From positions 1-51,334 of the forward strand of contig CAMDQJ010000013.1 in assembly GCA_945905835.1 (NCBI GenBank): a stretch of DNA of 51,334 bases, in the 5' to 3' direction. The stretch comes from Asaia bogorensis. GTDB taxonomy: Bacteria > Pseudomonadota > Alphaproteobacteria > Reyranellales > Reyranellaceae. Position numbers and translations under genes: made by a program. Below are positions 7,430 to 16,150 of this stretch, piece by piece. Within the stretch, counting starts at the first letter, position 1; each line of letters starts with the position of its first letter. Under the pieces are notes generated by a model. That model was not told the origin of the DNA, made no database searches, and worked only from the letters and a program-made list of their open reading frames with translations.

Positions 7430-7843
7430 GTGCCTATCTCCCCAGGATTTCGCCAGCTCACTGTGTCCGTCGGCTTCGCCGAGGCCAACGGGCCGTGGTT
7501 CGAGAAGATCGAGGGCGGCCGCGCCATCCGCGGCTTCATGCCCGAGACGCGCCACGCCAACTCGCTCGGTATCGTGCATGGCGGCATGCTCGCGGCCTTC
7601 CTCGATTCGGCGATGGGCGTGTCGGTGTGGCATTCCCTGCAGCGCCGTGCCGTGACGCTGCGGCTCTCGCTCGACTATCTCGGGCCGGCGCGCGTCGGCG
7701 ACTGGCTCGAAGCGGTCGGCGAAGTTCTGGGCCACGACGAGCATGTGGCGCAGGTGCGGGGCCGCCTCTATGGTCCGCGCCACAACGTGCTGGCGGGGCT
7801 CGGCGCCTTCTCCCTGCTGTCGCGAAACCGAGGACCGAAGTGA
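7430..7843 (+). CDS. PaaI-family hotdog thioesterase (first of pair)
   Basis: A 137-aa hotdog-fold acyl-CoA thioesterase. The motif 'NSLGIVHGGMLAAFLDSAMG' is the PaaI-type 'HGG..a.laD...g' helix in which the Asp is catalytic, and 'VTLRLSLDYLGPARVGDWLEA' is the following strand pair. It begins at a GTG 9 bases after the TauE-like fragment. Its stop overlaps the GTG start of a second thioesterase (GTGA), so the pair is translationally coupled. Substrates are probably aromatic or short acyl-CoAs; no degradation pathway genes are adjacent. Confidence 0.88.
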   Translation: MPISPGFRQLTVSVGFAEANGPWFEKIEGGRAIRGFMPETRHANSLGIVHGGMLAAFLDSAMGVSVWHSLQRRAVTLRLSLDYLGPARVGDWLEAVGEVLGHDEHVAQVRGRLYGPRHNVLAGLGAFSLLSRNRGPK

Positions 7844-8331
7844 ACGACAATCCACCCGAGGGCTTCCTGCTCGTCGATTTCGAACGCGGCCGGCCCGAGA
7901 CGACCTTCAACGGCCACATCGGCAATATCTACGTGAAGCGGGGCGAAAAGGGCACGCGCGACGAGTTCGTCATGGGCTTTCGCGTCCACCAGCACATGTG
8001 CAACCCGGCCGGCGGCTTGCATGGCGGCATGATGATGACGGTGGCCGACCTCGTCGGCACCATGGGCGGCGGCAACCTCGCCGGCCTGCGCAAGTTTTTG
8101 CCGACGGTGAACATGACCTTCGATTTCGTGGCGCCGGCCAAGGTCGGCGACTGGGTCGAGGGCCGGCCCGAGCTGGTGCGCGCCACGCGCTCGCTGCTCT
8201 TCACCAACATCTATCTCACCGTCGGCGAGACCAAGATTTTGCGCGCCTCGCAGGTCGCCAAGATCCCATCGGGCGATGGCCTGGCCTTCGGCAAGGCGAA
8301 GCTCGACCGCGGCGAGGCCAAAACTCCATGA
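7840..8331 (+). CDS. PaaI-family hotdog thioesterase (second of pair)
   Basis: A 163-aa hotdog protein starting at GTG 7840 inside the previous stop (GTGA). The catalytic helix is 'GGLHGGMMMTVADLVGTMGG', with HGG and the conserved Asp, followed by 'TVNMTFDFVAPAKVGDWVEG'. It is clearly a paralog or heteromer partner of the preceding thioesterase. The last codons (8290-8314) recur almost unchanged 1.1 kb downstream at 9411-9435. Confidence 0.88.
   Translation: MNDNPPEGFLLVDFERGRPETTFNGHIGNIYVKRGEKGTRDEFVMGFRVHQHMCNPAGGLHGGMMMTVADLVGTMGGGNLAGLRKFLPTVNMTFDFVAPAKVGDWVEGRPELVRATRSLLFTNIYLTVGETKILRASQVAKIPSGDGLAFGKAKLDRGEAKTP
8290..8314 (+). repeat. 25-base direct repeat, left copy
   Basis: These bases, the 3' end of the second thioesterase gene, match 9411-9435 at 22 of 25 positions by hand alignment. 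The two copies flank the amber-interrupted ABC binding-protein gene. The right copy still encodes a similar peptide (GKVKLDRG versus GKAKLDRG), suggesting it is the vestige of a duplicated thioesterase tail. Confidence 0.55.
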
Positions 8332-8412
8332 AGTCGCTTAGCTGTTGCTCGTAAGTGGACGCAAAGTGCTAGGTTCCGGCTCTCGCGCAGCGCGAGTCTT
8401 TGGGGAGAGAAG

Positions 8413-9411
8413 ATGAAGCGACGCGAGATTATCACGCTGCTCGGCGGCGTGACCGCCGGATGGCCACTGGCTGCAGAGGCCCAGCAGGGCGGGCAAATGC
8501 GGCGGATCGGCGTCCTGATGGGCGGAGACAAAGGCGATACGCAGACCGAGGCAGGGTTGGTGGCGTTCCGGAGCGCGCTCAAGGAGCTTGGCTGGACGGA
8601 AGGCTAGAACATCCGGATCGAGGTTCGCTGGGCCGGGGGCAACGTCGAACGCATGAAGGAGCTGGCGAAGGAACTCGCGGGCCTGCCGTCCGATTTGCTC
8701 GTCGGGCATACGACATCGCCAACCGCGGCGCTTCAGCGCGAGACGAAGACCATACCGATCGTGTTTCTCATCGTATCCGATCCGGTCGGCAGCGGTTTTG
8801 TCGCGAGCTTCCCGCGTCCCGGCGGCAACATCACCGGGTTCGCCAACATTGAGGCATCGCTGGGCAGCAAGTGGATCGAGGTGCTCAAGGACGTCGTCCC
8901 GAGCGTCACGCGTGCCGCTCTCCTTTTTAATGCGGATACCGCACCTTATTCCAAATATTACCTGGAGCCCTTCGGGGCCGCCGCGCGCTTGCGCGGGGTC
9001 GAGCCGATCGCCGCTCCTGTCCGCACGGCCGCGGACTTCGAGCGCGTGATCGCGGGCCTCGCCGAGCGGCCGGGCTCGGCCCTAGCGGTGATGCCGGACG
9101 TCGCATTGTCGACGCAGAAGAACCGGGATTTGATTCTCTCGCTCGTGGCGCGCCATCGTCTCCCGGCGGTCTACCCGTACCAGTACTGGACCCGCGACGG
9201 CGGCCTCGTATCCTTCGGCATCGATCAGATCGATCTCTATCGGCGTGTGCCGACGTATATCGATCGCATTTTCAAGGGTGCAAAGCCTGCCGAGCTGCCT
9301 GTGCAACTGCCCACCCGGTTCGAAATGGCCGTCAATCTCAAGACCGCAAAGGCGCTTGGGCTCGCCATCCCGCCGTCGCTTCTGGCGCGCGCCGACGAGG
9401 TCATCGAATAG
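8413..9411 (+). pseudogene. ABC transporter substrate-binding protein (TrpX/DUF534-like), interrupted by an amber codon
   Basis: A 332-codon frame runs from MKRREIITLLGGVTAGWPLA, a typical leader with 'RR' and 'LLGG', to '...LARADEVIE', with a single in-frame TAG at 8605-8607 after 'ELGWTEG'. The family normally reads 'GW.EG.N..ie.RwA.g' here, and the frame resumes at once with 'NIRIEVRWAGGN', so the amber replaces one residue, plausibly Gln (CAG to TAG). Everything else appears intact. Annotation software would report a 64-aa piece and a 252-aa piece from 8653. The options are a recent nonsense mutation, suppression, or a base error. A good Shine-Dalgarno (GGGGAGAAG) precedes the start. Confidence 0.85.
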
Positions 9412-9435
9412 GCAAGGTGAAGCTAGACCGTGGCG
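9411..9435 (+). repeat. 25-base direct repeat, right copy
   Basis: Near-copy (22 of 25) of 8290-8314, starting on the last base of the broken ABC gene and overlapping the 3' end of the convergent ArsR gene, whose last residues and stop lie within it. Its position immediately after the ABC gene suggests that gene was inserted or exchanged within an old thioesterase duplication. Confidence 0.5.
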
Positions 9436-10121
9436 CCGAAGTGGCTGCCAAGGGCGCGGCGTCCTGAATCGGTGAGACGCACCGTGCGGCCGCGGCGCAG
9501 CCGCTCGGTCCAGCCCTTGCGGAAGAAGGTGTCGGCGATCGCCGAACCCAGCGCGCCGGAAATGTGCGGCCGGCGCTCCGACCAGTCGAGGCATTGCCGC
9601 GCGAAGTACCGCGTCGTGGCCTTGCGCGCCGTCGAGAGATCGACGCCCAGCCGCTCGCAGAACAGCGTGCCCGAGTCGGTGAGCTTCCAGTTGCGCGCGC
9701 CCCTGAGTTCGAGATGGCCGCAGCGCGTCAGCGAATCGGTCACCGCGATGCCGACCTGGCCGGCGAGATGGTCGTAGCAGGTGCGGCAGAAGCGGAGATC
9801 GGGATCGCGCCGCCATGCCGCCGATCTCGACGCGGGTGGCGCGCGTGTGATCGAGAGCGACATCAGCGATTCCATGCAATGCGCCACGTCGGGCGAGCCC
9901 AGGCGATAGAAACGGTTGCGGCCCTGGGCGCGCACGGCGAGCAGGCCGGCCTCGGCCATGCGTGAGAGGTGCCCCGAGGCGGTCTGCGCCGTGATGCCGG
10001 CGGTGGCTGCGAGGTCCGACGCGGTATGGGCGCGGCCGTCCATCAGCAGCGACAGCATGGAGGCGCGCGCCGAGTCGCCCATCAGGGCTGCGATTTCGGA
10101 GAGGGCGTTGACGGTGGTCAT
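9423..10121 (-). CDS. ArsR-family winged-helix transcriptional regulator
   Basis: A 232-aa protein. The N-terminal 80 residues form an ArsR winged helix: 'IAALMGDSARASMLSLLMDG' (helices 1-2), 'TASDLAATAGITAQTASGHLSRMAEAGLL' (recognition helix) and 'RFYRLGSPDVAHCME' (wing). The extra 150-residue C-terminus has a second DNA-binding-like region ('WKLTDSGTLFCERLGVD', 'VRLTDSGRRAL') and a CRTC pair near residue 111. This long ArsR form is known in proteobacteria without a settled ligand. The gene starts 64 bases from the DUF6285 stop and converges on the broken ABC gene. Confidence 0.88.
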   Translation of the reverse strand: MTTVNALSEIAALMGDSARASMLSLLMDGRAHTASDLAATAGITAQTASGHLSRMAEAGLLAVRAQGRNRFYRLGSPDVAHCMESLMSLSITRAPPASRSAAWRRDPDLRFCRTCYDHLAGQVGIAVTDSLTRCGHLELRGARNWKLTDSGTLFCERLGVDLSTARKATTRYFARQCLDWSERRPHISGALGSAIADTFFRKGWTERLRRGRTVRLTDSGRRALGSHFGATV

Positions 10122-10185
10122 GGGTGGAATTTAGGCCCTGATGGGGCCGCTTTCCATGGCCAATAGTACGACCGCGGCCGAACTG

Positions 10186-10545
10186 TTATTTCCACTTCGG
10201 ATTGGCGATCGCGATCTTGTCGGCGACCGTGGCGTCAAGATGGGCCATCAGCGCTGAATCGCGCTCGTCGCGGTCGCCGGCGCGAAGCTGGCGGGCGAGC
10301 TCGCGGTTGAGCTCGTCGAGCGTGCCGTTGCGGCCGAGCAGCTTTTTCAGCCGCGCGTGCTCGCGGGCATCGGCGGCCGGCCCGAGCCGACTCTCGCGTT
10401 CGAGGATGGCGAGCGAGTTGGCCGCCACGCGCATCTGGAAGCCCAGCCGCGGGTCGGTCTTGTCGAGCGCCGGTGTCGCCTCCTCGCGCAAAAAGTCGGC
10501 GACCGCGGCCAGAAGCTCCGAGGCGGTGGGGCGGTCCTGTGCCAC
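10186..10545 (-). CDS. DUF6285 domain-containing protein
   Basis: A 119-aa product starting at GTG 10545, which shares one base with the stop of the phosphotransferase gene (TAGTG). The start is fixed by that overlap and by the onset of family-like sequence 'RPTASELLAAVADFLREEATPAL'. The rest is helical ('FQMRVAANSLAILERESRLG'). DUF6285 proteins occur directly after acyl-CoA-associated aminoglycoside phosphotransferase-like genes, as here, and probably act with them. No biochemical function is known to me. Confidence 0.85.
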   Translation of the reverse strand: MAQDRPTASELLAAVADFLREEATPALDKTDPRLGFQMRVAANSLAILERESRLGPAADAREHARLKKLLGRNGTLDELNRELARQLRAGDRDERDSALMAHLDATVADKIAIANPKWK

Positions 10546-11582
10546 TACGCGGCCTTCAGCAGTTGCAGCAGGTCGACCTCGGTCTCGACGGCGCGGCGGC
10601 CGATCGAGGCCAGCTCCATCGACTCGATCGAGCCCGAGAGGTGCCGCCAGGCCTGGTTGTGACAGATGATGCCCCAGCGCGCCGTGCCCAGGACTTCCCA
10701 CCAGTGGGCGCGCGCCGCGTCGACAGCGCCGCCGCCCGCGGCCTCGTAGGCGCGCCACAGCTCTTCGCGGCTGCCAAAGCCGCCGGCCGGCTTGTCGACG
10801 GCGCCGAAGCGCCAGCTCTTGACGCACAGCCAGCCGAGATCCTCCATGGGATCGCCGAGATGCGCGCCCTCCCAGTCGAGGATCGCCGTCACGCCTGATT
10901 CGTCGGCGAGGTAGTTGCCGGTGCGGTAATCGCCATGCACCAGCACCGGCTCAGCCGTCGGGGCAGGCTTGCGGCGGTCGAGCCAGGAGAGTGCGAGCTC
11001 GAACACCGGCTGGGCGTAACCCAGCGTGTCGAGCGAGCGGCGCAGCAGTGCGATCTGGTCGGCGGCCTCGCGGCGGGCGAGCGGCGGCAATGTTTTGAGG
11101 TCGGTGGCATGGATGCGCGCCACGATGGCGCCGAGCTGGCCGGCGATTTTTTTGCGCGCGCTTTCGTAAGGCGCATCGCGCAGCAGCTTGCGCGCGATGG
11201 CGGTGCCGCCGACGCGGCGCATGATATAGGCCTCGCCCAGCCCGTCGGCTGGCGTCAGCTCGAACAGCACCTCGGGCGCGCGCACGCCTGAATCGAAGGC
11301 CGCGCGTAGCACGCGAAACTCGGTGGTTCGGTCGATCGAGGTCGACCATTCGCGTTCCAGCCGCCCCGGCCTGTTTGCGTTCAGGGGCGGCGGATCGCGC
11401 CGCAGAATCAGCTCATGGCGCGTGCCGCCCGCCACCGCGTCGAAGCTCCAAGTCTGTCGTGACGCGCCGCCCGATTCGCGGCCGAGGTTCTCGATGAAAG
11501 CCGTGCCGCCGAAGTGGCGCCCGCAGGCGGCGGCCAGCGCCGCGGCGACGATTTCCGCCTCGTGGAGCGCGTGAACGGTCAT
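10545..11582 (-). CDS. Phosphotransferase family protein (APH/ACAD10-like kinase)
   Basis: A 345-aa aminoglycoside phosphotransferase-fold kinase. Catalytic features are HGDYRTGN (216-223; Brenner-type loop with catalytic Asp) and DWE (236-238; metal-binding DxD/DFG equivalent). Related proteins, often paired with acyl-CoA dehydrogenases (ACAD10/11 in animals), phosphorylate 4-hydroxyacyl-CoAs for beta-oxidation. Two acyl-CoA dehydrogenases are present in this window but 29 kb away. It is coupled to the DUF6285 gene and divergent from a MaoC hydratase, which fits a fatty acyl-CoA role. Antibiotic resistance is unlikely. Confidence 0.88.
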   Translation of the reverse strand: MTVHALHEAEIVAAALAAACGRHFGGTAFIENLGRESGGASRQTWSFDAVAGGTRHELILRRDPPPLNANRPGRLEREWSTSIDRTTEFRVLRAAFDSGVRAPEVLFELTPADGLGEAYIMRRVGGTAIARKLLRDAPYESARKKIAGQLGAIVARIHATDLKTLPPLARREAADQIALLRRSLDTLGYAQPVFELALSWLDRRKPAPTAEPVLVHGDYRTGNYLADESGVTAILDWEGAHLGDPMEDLGWLCVKSWRFGAVDKPAGGFGSREELWRAYEAAGGGAVDAARAHWWEVLGTARWGIICHNQAWRHLSGSIESMELASIGRRAVETEVDLLQLLKAA

Positions 11583-11650
11583 TCAGCGGGACTGTGGCAC
11601 AGGCCCTTCTGCGTGGTAAGAGGGCCGCGCAAAAGCCGGGAGATCGCGCC

Positions 11651-12097
11651 GTGACGCAGACTTTCGAGGCCATGAACGGCCTCTTTCTCGAGGACCTCAA
11701 GCTCGGCCAGTCGGCCATGTTCGGCAAGACCGTGACCGAGGCCGACATCATGGCCTTCGCCGGCGTTTCCGGCGACACCAACCCGATCCACCTGCACGAC
11801 GGCTTTGCCAAGACCACGCGCTTCGGCCAGCGCATCGCCCACGGCATGCTGAGCGGCGCCTTCATCTCGACGGTGATCGGCACCAAGCTGCCTGGCCCCG
11901 GCGCCGTCTACATCTCGCAGACCATGAACTTCATGGCGCCGGTGCTGATCGGCGATACCATCACCGCCATAGCCACCATCACCGCCATCGACGACAAGCG
12001 CCGGCGCGTCACGCTCAAGACCCAGTGTCTCAAAGGCGACACCGTGGTGATCGACGGCGAGGCCGTCGTGCTGGTGCCGCGGCGCGCTACCGCATGA
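11651..12097 (+). CDS. MaoC-family (R)-specific enoyl-CoA hydratase
   Basis: A 148-aa hotdog-fold hydratase. The motif 'FAGVSGDTNPIHLHDGFAKT' followed by 'RFGQRIAHGMLSGAFIS' contains the catalytic Asp and His of R-hydratases (D..NP.H...A....F...IAHG). The GTG at 11651 is preceded by GGGAGATC; an ATG at 11672 is the alternative. It probably hydrates trans-2-enoyl-CoA to (R)-3-hydroxyacyl-CoA for PHA synthesis or beta-oxidation. It is divergent from the phosphotransferase (68 bases between starts) and is followed 10 bases later by ribF. Confidence 0.9.
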   Translation: MTQTFEAMNGLFLEDLKLGQSAMFGKTVTEADIMAFAGVSGDTNPIHLHDGFAKTTRFGQRIAHGMLSGAFISTVIGTKLPGPGAVYISQTMNFMAPVLIGDTITAIATITAIDDKRRRVTLKTQCLKGDTVVIDGEAVVLVPRRATA

Positions 12098-12107
12098 TCC
12101 CCCTGTC

Positions 12108-13019
12108 ATGATCGACGTCTTTGACCACTGGTCCGCAACACCCGCCGCCTGGAAGGGCGGCGTCGTGGCGCTGGGCAATTTCGACGGCGTGCATCGCGGC
12201 CACCAGGAGCTTTTGGCACGCGCCGCCAAGATGGGCGCGCCGCTGGTGGCGCTCACCTTCGAGCCGCACCCGCGTCGCTTCTTCGTGCCCGACACCGGCC
12301 CGTTCCGTCTCACCATGCCTCCGGCCAAGCAGCGCCTGCTCGAGCAATACGGCGTGCGCGCCGTCCTGGCGCAACGCTTCGACGCGGAATTCGCGGCACT
12401 CTCCGCCGATGCCTTCGTCGACGACGTGCTGCTGAAAGGTCTCGGCGCAAAGCATGTCGTCTGCGGCTACGACTTCACCTTCGGCAATCGCCGCAGCGGC
12501 AATGTCGAGAAGCTGCGCGAGCTGGGTTCTTCGCGCGGGCTGGGTGTCACAATCCTCGATCCCGTGATGCGCGAGGGCGAGATCTATTCCTCGACGCGAA
12601 TCCGCGAGGCCCTGCGCGCCGGCATGGTGCGCGAGGCCGCCGAGCTTCTGGGCCACGCCTGGGAGATCGAGGGCACCGTCGAGCAGGGCGACCAGCGCGG
12701 CCGCACCATCGGTTTCCCGACGGCCAACGTGGCGCTGGGCGAACATCTGCGCCCGCGCTTCGGCGTCTACGCCGTGCGCGCGCTGATCGACGGCCAATGG
12801 CGCGACGCCGCCGCCAATCTCGGCAAGCGCCCGACCGTGGGCAAGCTGCAGGAGAATTTCGAGGTCCACCTCTTCGACTTCGCCGGCGACCTCTACGGCG
12901 AGGTCTTGCGCGTGGCGCTGGTCGATTTCATTCGTCCGGAAATGAAATTTGCCGGCTTGGATCAACTCAAGGCGCAGATCGCAGCGGACGGTGAGGCCGC
13001 CCGGTCGATCCTGGGATGA
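12108..13019 (+). CDS. ribF: Bifunctional riboflavin kinase / FAD synthetase
   Basis: A 303-aa RibF that phosphorylates riboflavin to FMN and adenylylates FMN to FAD. The N-terminal nucleotidyltransferase shows GNFDGVHRGH (23-32), 'FEPHPRRFF', 'CGYDFTFGNRRSGN' and 'YSSTRIREAL' (the STR motif). The C-terminal flavokinase shows GFPTAN (202-207) and 'FGVYAVR'. Length is normal. In many proteobacteria ribF is followed directly by ileS and lspA; here 10.8 kb intervene. Its stop overlaps the ATG of a broken gamma-glutamylcyclotransferase gene (ATGA). Confidence 0.97.
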   Translation: MIDVFDHWSATPAAWKGGVVALGNFDGVHRGHQELLARAAKMGAPLVALTFEPHPRRFFVPDTGPFRLTMPPAKQRLLEQYGVRAVLAQRFDAEFAALSADAFVDDVLLKGLGAKHVVCGYDFTFGNRRSGNVEKLRELGSSRGLGVTILDPVMREGEIYSSTRIREALRAGMVREAAELLGHAWEIEGTVEQGDQRGRTIGFPTANVALGEHLRPRFGVYAVRALIDGQWRDAAANLGKRPTVGKLQENFEVHLFDFAGDLYGEVLRVALVDFIRPEMKFAGLDQLKAQIAADGEAARSILG

Positions 13020-13428
13020 GCGCGCGTCCCACCACTGTCTTCTTCTACGGCCTGTTCATGGACGCCGAAGCCTTGCGCGCGAATGGCTTTCACCCGATCG
13101 ACGCGCGCCAAGCCTGCGTCGTGGAATGGCTCTCCAGATCGGCAAGCGCGCCACGCTGATCCCCGATGGGGCCCAGTGCGTGCACGGCTTCCTGATCGGG
13201 CTTTCCCAGTAGGAAGTGGCGCGGCTTTATTCGGAGCCGAGTGTTGCCGCCTATCGGCCGGAGGCCGTGATGGCTCATCTCACGGATGGATCCTGCGTCG
13301 CCGCCCTTTGCTTCACCCTGCCGTCCTCCACGGAGCCCGTGGAGGCCAATCCAGAGTATGCCGATCAGTTGCGCGTCGTTGCCGCCCGGCTGGGATTGCC
13401 TGCTGCATATGTTGCAAGCATTCGGTAG
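13016..13428 (+). pseudogene. Gamma-glutamylcyclotransferase-like (AIG2/GGCT) gene, frameshifted and with an amber codon
   Basis: The ATG overlaps the ribF stop and encodes TTVFFYGLFMDAEALRANGF, the GGCT-family 'YG.l...' N-terminus. Around 13121-13124 the frame must lose one base to continue as 'GMALQIGKRATLIPDGAQCV' and then 'HGFLIGLSQ', where a TAG at 13210 interrupts. The same frame then goes on with 'EVARLYSEPSVAAYRPEAVM' to a TAG at 13426. The full length of about 137 residues is right for the family. With two separate lesions this is most likely a real pseudogene. Confidence 0.75.
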
Positions 13429-13452
13429 CGTCCAGCGCTCAAGGAGGGGACA

Positions 13453-13872
13453 ATGAAGATTCAAAACAGGTGGCTCGCGTCCACCGTCGCGGCAGCGTCG
13501 CTGCTGGGTGCGCTGCCTGGCCGCGCGGCCGACAACGTCATCCTCGTGCTGGACCAGACGGTGGCGGGCCTCAGCTTTTCTGCCATGCAGATCAACTACG
13601 CCGTGCCGGCGCTCAGCTCGGTGATCACCGCACCGCAGAACGTCAGCGCGAGCGTGAACGTCACGGTGCTGCTCTTCGAAAAATCGGACTCGGCCTGGCC
13701 CTACGCCACCGTCACTGCCGGCTGCCAGGTCGTGGCCAACCTGCGCAACCTCTGCAATCCCAACAACGGCCAGCAGAACTATCCGCAGATCCCACCGCAG
13801 AAGGTCGAGCTGCAGGTCATCGTCTCCAATGCAACGACGGTGCAAAACCTGCCGATCATCCTCAAGAAATAG
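13453..13872 (+). CDS. Exported protein of unknown function (139 aa)
   Basis: The start has an excellent ribosome binding site (AAGGAGGGG, 6 bases upstream). The N-terminus is a Sec signal peptide (MKIQNRWLASTVAAASLLGA, cut near GRAA-DN). The mature part is beta-rich and Asn/Val-rich, with two Cys (in 'AGCQVV' and 'RNLCNPNNG') that could form a disulfide. I do not recognise the family. It stands alone between the GGCT pseudogene and a 2OG oxygenase-like gene. Confidence 0.75.
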   Translation: MKIQNRWLASTVAAASLLGALPGRAADNVILVLDQTVAGLSFSAMQINYAVPALSSVITAPQNVSASVNVTVLLFEKSDSAWPYATVTAGCQVVANLRNLCNPNNGQQNYPQIPPQKVELQVIVSNATTVQNLPIILKK

Positions 13873-13948
13873 CCGCGAACCCCATGATCCGGGGGAATCC
13901 ACTCCCGCCGGCTGCAGGGGGTGTGTAACCGAGCAATGTTTTGGTATC

Positions 13949-14626
13949 ATGGCAGACATGATCGTAAAGCAAGGAGTCGAGGAGCTCTTCCCCACGCCGC
14001 TTTGGGTCGTCGACGTTGGCCCGGCCGCCGCGGAGTTCAATTCAAAGCTCAAGAGCGAAATCGAGAACATCGTCTCGCGGCCCAAGGTGCCGAGCGGCAG
14101 CAACTGGCAGACGCCGCAGGATCTGCATCAGCGTCCGGCCTTTGCCGACTTCGTCGGGCTAGTCGAGAAGGCGGCGCGCGGCATCAGCCACTACCTGCAG
14201 ATCGAGCAGTTCCCGCTGATGATCACCGGCTGCTGGGCCAACATCAATCCGCCCGGCGCCTACCATCCGACGCACAATCACCCGAACAATTTCCTGAGTG
14301 GCGTCTACTACGTCGCCATTCCCGAGACCGGCTCCAACATCGTCTTCCAGGACCCGCGGCCGATGGCCATCATGCCGCGCACCGGCAAGATCGACCGCGT
14401 CACCGCCAACGCTTCCGTCACGCAAGCCCAGCCCGGCCGCATGGTGCTGTTCCCGTCGTGGCTGCGCCACCACGTGCCCCCCAACGAAGGCACCACCGAG
14501 CGCATCAGCATCTCGTTCAACCTGATGTTCACCAACTTCGCCGAGACCGTGTCGGCGCCGCGCTGGAAGCCGACCGCGGTCGCCGAGCCAGGCGCGATTG
14601 CGAAGTCCGCTGCGGGCGGTTCGTAG
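13949..14626 (+). CDS. Putative 2OG-Fe(II) oxygenase (TIGR02466-like)
   Basis: A 225-aa double-stranded beta-helix protein. Putative iron ligands lie in 'GAYHPTHNHPNNFLSGVYY' (H109, H111 region) and in 'PSWLRHHVPP' (H174/H175), followed by 'ERISISFNL' (R185), which would bind the 2-oxoglutarate carboxylate. This matches the TIGR02466 pattern, where the first metal site has an 'H.P.HNHP' form. ATG 13949 is chosen from two nearby Met codons (13949, 13958). Phage and bacterial relatives may hydroxylate proteins or small molecules; the substrate is unknown. Confidence 0.8.
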   Translation: MADMIVKQGVEELFPTPLWVVDVGPAAAEFNSKLKSEIENIVSRPKVPSGSNWQTPQDLHQRPAFADFVGLVEKAARGISHYLQIEQFPLMITGCWANINPPGAYHPTHNHPNNFLSGVYYVAIPETGSNIVFQDPRPMAIMPRTGKIDRVTANASVTQAQPGRMVLFPSWLRHHVPPNEGTTERISISFNLMFTNFAETVSAPRWKPTAVAEPGAIAKSAAGGS

Positions 14627-14661
14627 GCGCGCGCAACGGTTCTGGCTGGCCTCGATCCACT

Positions 14662-15764
14662 TCAGTTGAGCTTGTCGAGCGACGCCGGGCCCGAGCCGCC
14701 TGAGATCAGAGCCGGCCACTGCTTGGAGTTGAACGGCACGGCCGGCGGCAGGAACGCGTCCTTGGCGCGCTCTTTCATCTCCGAGACGATGGTCTTGCGC
14801 GCATCGCCGCCCATCAGCTCGTAGCCCATCATGTGCGGCGAATTGAAGAACAGGCTGCCCACCGAGCGGTCGGAAATGATGCGCACCATCGAGGAGAGCA
14901 TTTCTTCCGGCGTCGTGGTGAAGCCCATCGTCTCGATCAGCATCGGCCGGTCGTTGATCGCCTCGGCGCCGAAATACTGGGCGAGCACGCTGAACAGCAC
15001 GTTGTTCTGGCGGGCGACGTAGATGGTGTTGGAGGCGCCATAGGCCTTGTCGAAGTCGGGTCCGAGCAGCTTCTGCCACGCGTCGAGCACGCCCATCCAG
15101 TGCCTGACCTGTGTCGCGGCCGCCCAGGCGATCCCGAGCTTCAGCAGCGGCGCCTGCTTGCGGGCGTAGGCTTGCGTCGCCTCCATCGCGATCACGCCCT
15201 TGGCCAGGCAGTCTTCCATGAAGGCGATGTTGTTCTTCAGCGTGGCGCGCGAGTTGGCGCGCCATTCGGCCGGCTGGTCGGCGAGATCGATGCCTTCCAG
15301 CGCGCTCTTCATCTCCGACAGATAAGCGCGCATCGGCGCCACCCAGGTCCTGTCGGCGGCATTGCCGATATAGGGCATCACGACCTCGGAGATCGCCAGC
15401 ACGCTGTGGCCGAGCGACTTCTGGATCTGATAGCTGCGCGGCACCGGCGGCGCCTCGAGCGGTGGCTGGCCCGGCCGGTACAGGATCATGCGGCCGCCGG
15501 CGCCGGAGAACAGCGCCAGGATGATCGGGTGCTTGGCCAGGATGTTCTTGCGGAACACCGTGCCGGCATTCTCGTAGAGTCCGAACATGCTAGTGTTGAG
15601 TTGCAGAACATTTTTGGTTGCGAGATCGACGGGGCAGGCGGTGTCGTGCCGCTCAGCGTCTGGAGATAATCCGGCAGGTCGGCGGCCCGGGCGGCGGGCG
15701 CCATCGCGAGCGCCGCCGATGCGAGAATTACCGCACTGACGAGGCGAATCGGCCGATTGAACAT
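14662..15764 (-). pseudogene. Exported protein of unknown function, split by a one-base frameshift
   Basis: A 308-aa frame (14662-15588) reads MFGLYENAGTVFRKNILAKH onward but lacks a leader. Just upstream on the same strand, another frame starts at ATG 15764 behind GAGGAGAGACC with a clear signal peptide (MFNRPIRLVSAVILASAALA). Joining them requires one missing base at 15631-15643, after 'LSGTTP', giving '..CPVDLATKNVLQLNTSMFG' and a total near 366 aa. The mature part is helical with many Met and Asn; no family recognised. The gene follows the 121-aa exported protein gene by 20 bases and probably shares its operon. Confidence 0.7.
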
Positions 15765-15784
15765 GAGGTCTCTCCTCGCTCCGG

Positions 15785-16150
15785 TTACCGGAGACTCCAC
15801 GACCACTGACAGGCGCCGTCCAGCCGGGCGTTTTTCATCGGCCGTTTGCCGCTGCCGGCGGCGACTTCCATGATGTTGCGCCCCGTGGCGCCCGCGAATT
15901 CGGCCTTGCCGCTGCCATCCGCCTCGAGCGGCACGCTGAAATCGGCCGCCTGCCTGCCATCGATGAAGATCCTGATATGCAGGCTGCCGGCGCTCTCGAC
16001 CACGTCGGCAATCGCGCCCTCTCCGCAATTTCCCCTGGTGATTTTCTCGCTGCTCGACCAGTGCGTGGTCACCGGCTGCGCGACCGCCAACTGCACGGAC
16101 GCACAGAACAAGCCGGCGATGACGCCGCAACAACGGCCGATGGCCTTCAT
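15785..16150 (-). CDS. Exported protein of unknown function (121 aa)
   Basis: The ATG at 16150 overlaps the stop of the DUF1330 gene (ATGA), which fixes the start and implies coupling. The product has a signal peptide (MKAIGRCCGVIAGLFCASVQ, cleavage likely after AVA-QP), then a beta-rich domain with 'GNCGEGAIADVVESAGSLHI' and a C-terminal 'GACQWSWSLR'. Two mature Cys could form a disulfide. No family recognised. Confidence 0.75.
   Translation of the reverse strand: MKAIGRCCGVIAGLFCASVQLAVAQPVTTHWSSSEKITRGNCGEGAIADVVESAGSLHIRIFIDGRQAADFSVPLEADGSGKAEFAGATGRNIMEVAAGSGKRPMKNARLDGACQWSWSLR

Noticed and set aside
10545..11582. Aminoglycoside resistance kinase
   Set aside because: The APH fold is present, but coupling with DUF6285 and a neighbouring MaoC hydratase fit the acyl-CoA-linked kinase group.
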